16,055 nucleotides of DNA from an uncultured Eubacteriales bacterium (lineage in GTDB: Bacteria; Bacillota; Clostridia; Christensenellales; Aristaeellaceae): contig CALVPU010000151.1 in NCBI GenBank assembly GCA_944353735.1, positions 1 through 16,055 on the forward strand, in the 5' to 3' direction. Shown piece by piece: positions 14,818 through 16,055 of this stretch. The notes under the pieces were generated by a model that saw only the letters and a list, made by a program, of their open reading frames with translations, did no database searches and was not told the origin of the DNA. The position numbers and the translations under genes were made by a program. Numbering within the stretch: position 1 is the first letter of the stretch; each line of letters begins with the position of its first letter.

Positions 14818-15471
14818 CTATTCGATCTCGCTGCCCATCAGCTCGGCGGGCACGGACAGGCCCGCCGCCTCGGCGAGGAACATCGCCGCGTCGGAGGCGG
14901 TGGTGACCACGTTCTCCTCGTGCATGAAATCGGTGATGTTGGCGTCGAAGAGCATGTTCACCTGCGCGGGGAACTCGTCGTCGCCGTCCCAGAACAGCAC
15001 TGCCAGCGGCAGCCCGGGGATGACCGCCAGCTTGCCGCCGGCATCGCCCTGCGCCATCGGCTCGGCGCCCAGCGCCGCGAACGCGTCGCGCAGCTGCGGC
15101 ACGCGACCGGTGAACAGCTTCGCCAGCGGCTCGAGGATCGACTTGCGGTAGGCGCTCTCGAACGGATAGGCGCGCTTGACGCTGCGAAACGGCACCAGTT
15201 CGCCCGACGCCGCGGGGTGCTCCACCGCGTAGTGGAACATGTTGAAGAAGTTCATCTCCAGATTGAAGCCGATCTCCCAGTCCGGGCGGTCGAGGCGCGT
15301 GATGCGCGCCGTGCGCCGCGAGATGGCGAAGGGATGGGAGAAGTAGGTCACGTAGAGGTTGCCATCGTCCAGCTGGAGGCCGAAGCGCCGCGCCAGCGCC
15401 GCGCAATCCATCTGCAGGAACTTCTCGCGCCACGCCGCGCGCACGGCGTCGTAGTTCGACGTCTTTGCCAT
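14818..15471 (-). CDS. DUF3786 family protein
   Basis: 217 residues. C-terminal hallmark VLFWDGDDEFPAQVNMLFDA followed by NITDFMHEENV, typical of DUF3786, with FNLEMNFFNMFHYAVEHP in the middle. The N-terminus (MAKTSNYDAVRAAW) lacks a signal peptide, so the protein is cytoplasmic. The biochemical role of the family is unknown. The ATG at 15471 has GGAGG 6 bases upstream; an ATG at 15477 abuts the SD and is less likely. That SD overlaps the TGA of the preceding gene (TGAGGAGG), and only 11 bases separate stop and start, so the two genes are co-transcribed and probably coupled in translation. Confidence 0.88.
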   Translation of the reverse strand: MAKTSNYDAVRAAWREKFLQMDCAALARRFGLQLDDGNLYVTYFSHPFAISRRTARITRLDRPDWEIGFNLEMNFFNMFHYAVEHPAASGELVPFRSVKRAYPFESAYRKSILEPLAKLFTGRVPQLRDAFAALGAEPMAQGDAGGKLAVIPGLPLAVLFWDGDDEFPAQVNMLFDANITDFMHEENVVTTASDAAMFLAEAAGLSVPAELMGSEIE

Positions 15472-15482
15472 GACCATCCTCC

Positions 15483-16040
15483 TCACTCGTAGGTGCGCGC
15501 GCCCTGCGCGACGCGCTCGTCGGGGAAGTAGCGCCGCGCGCAGCGCTCGTCGCCGAGCACGACGTTTTCGTACAGCTGGTGGGAATGGTCTCCGGTAAAG
15601 ACCTCGGCGATGGTGGTGTCGGTCACGTCGCAGTACAGCCGCGCGAAGGGGCGGAACCACGGCGCTTCGGCGATGCGCGCGTTCCAGACCATGCCGTAGG
15701 GACAATGGTCGCGCCCCAGCGCCGGTACCCAGCCCAGATACGGCACGTCCGACGTGCGCGTGATGTTCTCCGGCGTGCGGGCGACGCCCATCTCCCGCGC
15801 GCGCTCGACCATCTGCCCGGCGCGCTCGCGGGCGCGGCGGTAGAGCACGCGCTGGACGACCTCCATCGCCCGCGCCTCGCCCAGCTCGTCGCGCAGCGCG
15901 CAGACGAACGCGAAGTATAGCTCGGCAAACTGCGCCGCCATGCCGCGGACCTCCTCCACGGCGCGCTGGCGGGAAATGGTCTCCTCGCAGGCAGCCGCCT
16001 GCGGCTGCGCGCCCTCGCGCGCGGACAGGGTTTCGTTCAT
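15483..16040 (-). CDS. L-2-amino-thiazoline-4-carboxylic acid hydrolase family protein
   Basis: 185 residues. The layout matches the ATC-hydrolase family (Pfam PF14196): an N-terminal helical region with ARERAGQMVERAREMG, then a central part with CPYGMVWN and PWFRPFARLYCDVTD, and the C-terminal VVLGDERCARRYF. The named family member converts L-2-amino-thiazoline-4-carboxylate to N-carbamoyl-cysteine, but most Clostridia homologues are uncharacterised, so the substrate here is not established. Cys residues sit at positions that look conserved (CPYG, YCD, ERC). The ATG at 16040 has GAGGGG upstream; the promoter lies beyond the window. It is followed at once by the DUF3786 gene. Confidence 0.65.
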   Translation of the reverse strand: MNETLSAREGAQPQAAACEETISRQRAVEEVRGMAAQFAELYFAFVCALRDELGEARAMEVVQRVLYRRARERAGQMVERAREMGVARTPENITRTSDVPYLGWVPALGRDHCPYGMVWNARIAEAPWFRPFARLYCDVTDTTIAEVFTGDHSHQLYENVVLGDERCARRYFPDERVAQGARTYE

Positions 16041-16055
16041 GCAAAATCCCCCTCA

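Noticed and set aside
15472..16044. Extension of the DUF3786 frame upstream to 16044
   Set aside because: It overlaps the ATC-hydrolase-family gene in another frame and has low-complexity Arg/Gly composition.

Overview
The window looks like a chromosomal segment from a high-GC member of the Clostridia (Bacillota). The clues are strong AGGAGG-type ribosome binding sites at nearly every gene, sigma-A promoters with 17-base spacers, a standard FMN riboswitch in front of a RibU-type ECF S-component, a psuK-psuG pair, and several exported SH3, Ig-like or CARDB-like proteins. The exact genus cannot be read from the sequence. I see no rRNA, tRNA, phage genes or CRISPR array. The only mobile-type gene is a small serine recombinase.

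Layout, left to right. (1) 1-1425 (-): 5' part of a repeat-rich secreted SH3/Ig-like surface protein whose C-terminus lies off the left edge. (2) 1426-1738: a structured leader and a strong rightward promoter bracketed by imperfect inverted repeats. (3) 1739-2356 (-): a serine recombinase. Together these three form the layout expected of a phase-variation switch (recombinase, invertible promoter, surface gene), which is the most interesting hypothesis here. (4) 2504-5880 (-): one apparent operon with a promoter at 5852-5880, a membrane-anchored CARDB-like surface protein, a DUF2461 protein, an aldose-1-epimerase-like protein and a terminator at 2504-2547. (5) 5938-7077 (+): a divergently transcribed membrane protein of unknown function with a zinc-ribbon-like Cys/His cluster. 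(6) 7078-7506: hairpins and a degenerate repeat array. (7) 7507-9474 (-): the psuK-psuG pseudouridine breakdown operon. (8) 9533-10145 (+): a small secreted double-SH3 protein with a clear promoter and terminator. (9) 10355-11299 (-): riboflavin uptake gene ribU under an FMN riboswitch. (10) 11748-12670 (-): a membrane-anchored glycerophosphodiester phosphodiesterase. (11) 12732-13372: a 53-bp repeat array reaching into the 3' end of (12) 13363-14238 (-), a secreted protein with two DLDGDG loops. (13) 14273-14682: another complex repeat array. (14) 14818-16040 (-): a tightly coupled ATC-hydrolase-family and DUF3786 gene pair.

The functional themes are salvage and uptake (pseudouridine catabolism, riboflavin import, glycerophosphodiester hydrolysis, sugar mutarotation) and the cell envelope (four exported or anchored proteins). 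A notable feature is three unrelated families of GC-rich, 30-120-bp repeat units in gene-free stretches. These produce long but unconvincing open frames and are themselves worth comparing with the rest of the genome.
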